Source: a bacterium
GTDB taxonomy: Bacteria; Desulfobacterota; Binatia; HRBIN30; CADEER01
Length of the DNA stretch: 34,548 nt
NCBI GenBank assembly: GCA_030430165.1
Contig: JAUIGL010000068.1
Span: 1 to 34,548 of the forward strand
Reading direction: 5' to 3'
Numbering within the stretch: the stretch's first letter is position 1; each line of letters opens with the position of its first letter. The notes beneath the pieces are model-generated. The model worked only from the letters and a program-made list of their open reading frames with translations. It had not been told where the DNA came from and did not search any database. The position numbers and the translations under genes were made by a program. Below are positions 32,476 through 34,548 of this stretch, piece by piece.

Positions 32476-32626
32476 TGGCACACCGACTCAACGTACGCAG
32501 GCGATCGGAAAGCTTCAGGCGCAGCATGACCTCGATCAGCGTCGTATCCACCTCGTCATCGAACGGAGCGACAAGCGAAGCACCGTCCGCAGGTTCGCCA
32601 GTAGCGTTGACGCTCGAATCGGCCAT
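32447..32626 (-). CDS. Small partner of the nucleotidyltransferase (putative antitoxin)
   Basis: The 59-aa protein has an acidic N-terminal half and a helical C-terminus: DDEVDTTLIEVMLRLKLSDR, then LRTLSRCANGLERLRRL. The pattern 'D-x-T-L-I-x-x-M-L-x-L-x-x-x-x-R-L-R-x-L' is what I have seen in small proteins encoded directly upstream of such nucleotidyltransferases. It precedes and overlaps the toxin-like gene on the same strand, as antitoxins often do. TAAGG lies about 10 nt before the ATG. No DNA-binding motif is visible, so autoregulation cannot be argued. The open frame continues upstream to 32746 without sequence that looks like protein. Confidence 0.6.
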   Translation of the reverse strand: MADSSVNATGEPADGASLVAPFDDEVDTTLIEVMLRLKLSDRLRTLSRCANGLERLRRL

Positions 32627-32765
32627 GCGCGATGACCTTACCCGACCAAGCCAAACCGGTAAAACACCACCCGTCTCGCCCCCAAACGCCCCGGCGGAAA
32701 CGCCCAAAGCCGCCAGAGCCCAACACCCCATCCAGGCGCGACCCACGACAACAGGCCAAAGGAGA

Positions 32766-32809
32766 AGCTGGCGAGCGGAGTCGAACCGCTGACCTGCTGA
32801 TTACGAATC
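32766..32809 (-). tRNA. tRNA-Thr(CGT) 3'-half fragment (att-site scar)
   Basis: Read on the minus strand this 44-nt block runs from the anticodon loop to the discriminator base. It has loop TTCGTAA with anticodon CGT (complement of 32803-32805), the stem half TCAGC, variable AGGTC, and a perfect T-arm AGCGG-TTCGACT-CCGCT. Acceptor strand CGCCAGC and discriminator T follow, with no encoded CCA. The 5' half (acceptor, D-arm, 5' anticodon stem) is missing: the sequence beyond 32809 does not pair. This is not a functional tRNA. It is the kind of displaced 3' end left by tyrosine-recombinase integration into a tRNA gene. Confidence 0.8.
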
Positions 32810-32932
32810 CGAATCAAGGGTTTTCCACGGTTGTCCACTGTCGGCCCTAATTGCCCAACACCCTGTATATCCGCTACTTTTTGAAGATCCAGGATCCACC
32901 ACCGTCCAAGAGCGACCCAACAGCCCAGCGGC

Positions 32933-32952
32933 TTGGCTACAAGTTGGCTACA
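32933..32952 (+). repeat. TTGGCTACA direct repeat, 11-bp spacing
   Basis: TTGGCTACA is present at 32933-32941 and 32944-32952, spaced 11 bp start to start, 124 nt from the tRNA-Thr fragment. Short direct repeats on one helical face next to an att core are typical of integrase arm-type sites. This is an inference from position and spacing. Confidence 0.45.
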
Positions 32953-33278
32953 GGATTTCGGGCGAAGCCGCGAAGAGGCTCGCACGGCTCTCCGGGGGTC
33001 CGCTCCGACCGTCGCGCCGCTGGAACGATGTCCCTGCTAAGCCTGACGCAGGCGATCGCAAGCAGCGAGCCCTGCCGGGTCCCCGGAATCCTTCGGAGAC
33101 AAGCGTCACGATTCGGCGTGATCGCAGCCATGCCCAGTCCTCCACCGCGGCCCCGCCTCGTAGAATTGTCTGGACTTATTGCTCTAACATTTCACAAAAT
33201 GCTAGCTGCTCCCGGGGGGAACAACTCTACCTCGCCCCCTCACCGTATCCCGTCACCAACCAGATCTTGGAGGCACGC

Positions 33279-34548
33279 GTGCAAAGATTCGGCCCCCCAG
33301 TAAGCCTAAGCGTCACGCCTGTACGGGGATTCTTGGTGTCCCTCGGGTTCTTCGTCTTCGCGGGGCTACTCCACGGGTCTCCGGCTGCCGGCGTGGAGAT
33401 CACCGAAATCATCCGCGCCGGCTTGGTTCTACCCGGCGCGCTGGCGGTGGACGGGGAGGGGAACATCTACGTCGCAGGGGCGGGAACCGACAACTTGTTT
33501 CAGGTGACATCCGCGGGTGTCGTGACGGAAATCATCGACGCGAGCGGCGACGGCTCGGGAAACAATTTGAATGGCCCCCAAGCGGTGGCAGTGGATGGAA
33601 GCGGCAACGTCTACGTCGCGGGAAATACGTCCAACAACGTGTTCCAGGTGACGCCCGGCGGCACAGTCACCGAGATCATTGACACCACCGGCGTCGACAC
33701 CACCGGCGGCAACTCCAGAGTGGTGACAGTGGATGGGAGCGGCAACGCATACGTCGTGGGATATTGGTCCCACAACGTGTTCCAGGTGACGCCCGGCGGC
33801 ATGGTCACCGAGATCATCGACCCGAGCGGTGACGGCTCGGGAAACAATTTGAATGATCCCCAAGCGGTGGCAGTGGATGGAAGCGGCAACGTCTATGTCG
33901 CGGGATATTGGTCCCACAACGTGTTCCAGGTGACGCCCGCCGGCGTGGTGACTGAGATCATCGACGCGAGCGGCGACGGCTCGGGGAACACTTTAACCCG
34001 CCCCTTCGCGTTGGCGGTGGATGGGAGTGGCAACGTCTACGTCGCGGGATATACGTCCAATAACGTGTTCCAGGTGACGCCCGGCGGCGTGGTGACTGAG
34101 ATCATCGACGCAAGCGGTGACGGCTCGGGGAACACTTTAACCAGCCCCCGTGCGGTGGCGGTGGATGGGAGTGGCAACGTGCACGTCGCGGGAGCTACGT
34201 CCAACAACGTGTTCCAGGTGACCCCCGGCGGCGTGGTGACCGAGATCATCGACGCGAGCGGCGACGGCTCGGGGAACATCCTGGATGATCCCATCGCGTT
34301 GGCGGTGGATGGGAGCGGCAACGTCTACGTCGCGGGAGCTACGTCCAACAACGTGTTCCAGGTGACCCCCGGCGGCGTGGTGACTGAGATCATTGACACC
34401 ACCGGCGAAGGATCGGGGAACAATCTGGACGAGCCCGAAGCGATGGCAGTGGATAGAAGTGGAAACGTCTACGTGGCGGGAGATGACTCCAATAACGTGT
34501 TCCAGGTGACGCCCGGCGGCGTGGTGACCGAGATCATCGACGCGAGTG
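33279..34548 (+). CDS. Secreted NHL-type beta-propeller repeat protein (partial, runs off the end)
   Basis: At least 423 codons are present, with no stop before the window ends. The GTG start has GGAGG (33269-33273) 5 nt upstream and is followed by a hydrophobic signal segment (GFLVSLGFFVFAGLLHG, 17-33). The rest is blades of 48 residues of the form VAVDGSGNVYVAG, NNVFQVTPGGVVTEIID, ASGDGSGN. At least eight blades have begun by the end, and one is two residues shorter. Such NHL/SBBP-like blades form beta-propellers, usually outside the cell. No specific ligand can be named. Neighbouring blades are nearly identical in DNA, pointing to recent internal duplication. The N-X-S/T motif AGNTSNN occurs in one blade. 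Confidence 0.85.
   Translation, partial: MQRFGPPVSLSVTPVRGFLVSLGFFVFAGLLHGSPAAGVEITEIIRAGLVLPGALAVDGEGNIYVAGAGTDNLFQVTSAGVVTEIIDASGDGSGNNLNGPQAVAVDGSGNVYVAGNTSNNVFQVTPGGTVTEIIDTTGVDTTGGNSRVVTVDGSGNAYVVGYWSHNVFQVTPGGMVTEIIDPSGDGSGNNLNDPQAVAVDGSGNVYVAGYWSHNVFQVTPAGVVTEIIDASGDGSGNTLTRPFALAVDGSGNVYVAGYTSNNVFQVTPGGVVTEIIDASGDGSGNTLTSPRAVAVDGSGNVHVAGATSNNVFQVTPGGVVTEIIDASGDGSGNILDDPIALAVDGSGNVYVAGATSNNVFQVTPGGVVTEIIDTTGEGSGNNLDEPEAMAVDRSGNVYVAGDDSNNVFQVTPGGVVTEIIDAS
33447..34548 (+). repeat. 144-bp tandem repeats (propeller blades)
   Basis: The GTGGAT/GTGGAC element recurs at 33447, 33591, 33729, 33873, 34017, 34161, 34305 and 34449. The period is 144 bp everywhere except one 138-bp step (33591 to 33729). 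Long stretches are identical between copies, for example the 33585-33620 and 33867-33902 segments. The array continues past the window. Confidence 0.92.

Larger units (their letters stand above)
32627..33278. other. 652-nt non-coding region around the tRNA fragment
   Basis: It holds the promoter side of the toxin-like pair, the tRNA-Thr 3' fragment (32766-32809) and a TTGGCTACA direct repeat (32933-32952), each listed separately. An AT-richer patch at about 33160-33210 precedes the beta-propeller gene and may contain its promoter, but no clean consensus is visible. No integrase gene is present. The open frame at 32851-33303 has no ribosome-binding site or recognisable product. Confidence 0.55.

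Noticed and set aside
32766..32840. Functional tRNA-Thr gene
   Set aside because: The D-arm, 5' acceptor strand and 5' anticodon stem are missing, and the sequence beyond 32809 does not pair with the 3' half.
32851..33303. Plus-strand gene of 150 codons
   Set aside because: It has no ribosome-binding site and an Arg/Pro-rich shadow-like composition, and it overlaps the well-supported start of the propeller gene.

Overview
The window is GC-rich DNA from a Gram-negative bacterium: it encodes an outer-membrane beta-barrel protein and an extracytoplasmic-glycan locus. Two secreted-protein styles, a dockerin-like GDCNADG tail and long runs of NHL-type blades (VAVDGSGNVYVAG), recall uncultured Binatota, Desulfobacterota or Myxococcota-like genomes. 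This placement rests on protein style only. No rRNA or other phylogenetic marker is present.

Left part (1-8524): three 119-bp direct repeats full of palindromes, an MtfA-type zinc peptidase, a small outer-membrane barrel, a full-length 180-kDa-class NAD-glutamate dehydrogenase, and a secreted right-handed beta-helix protein with the dockerin-like tail.

Centre (8521-26533): an 18-kb glycan locus in two divergent, tightly packed operons that start from a 95-bp gap at 14736-14830. The leftward operon holds two glycosyltransferases, an STT3-type oligosaccharyltransferase and an exosortase-associated O-glycosylation ligase. The rightward operon holds an XrtA-type polysaccharide deacetylase, an stp1-type sugar transferase, an XrtA-type FemAB protein, a GT4, a Wzx-like flippase, a second GT4, a sulfotransferase, a third GT4 and a PcRGLX/YetA-like protein. 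Most junctions are 4-nt ATGA or GTGA overlaps. Together the genes look able to build, modify, flip and transfer a lipid-linked and possibly sulfated glycan. The STT3 protein points to transfer onto protein asparagine. No exosortase, PEP-CTERM protein or initiating phosphoglycosyl transferase is present, so those functions would have to be encoded elsewhere. This locus is the best candidate for a previously undescribed system.

Right part (26534-34548): a relic of a DUF4143-type ATPase, a large winged-helix/AAA/TPR regulator, and a divergent secreted Thr/Pro/Glu-rich repeat protein. These are followed by a nucleotidyltransferase toxin-like gene with a small overlapping partner, a 44-nt 3' fragment of a tRNA-Thr(CGT) that looks like the att scar of an integrated element, and a near-identical tandem-repeat beta-propeller gene that runs off the end of the window.
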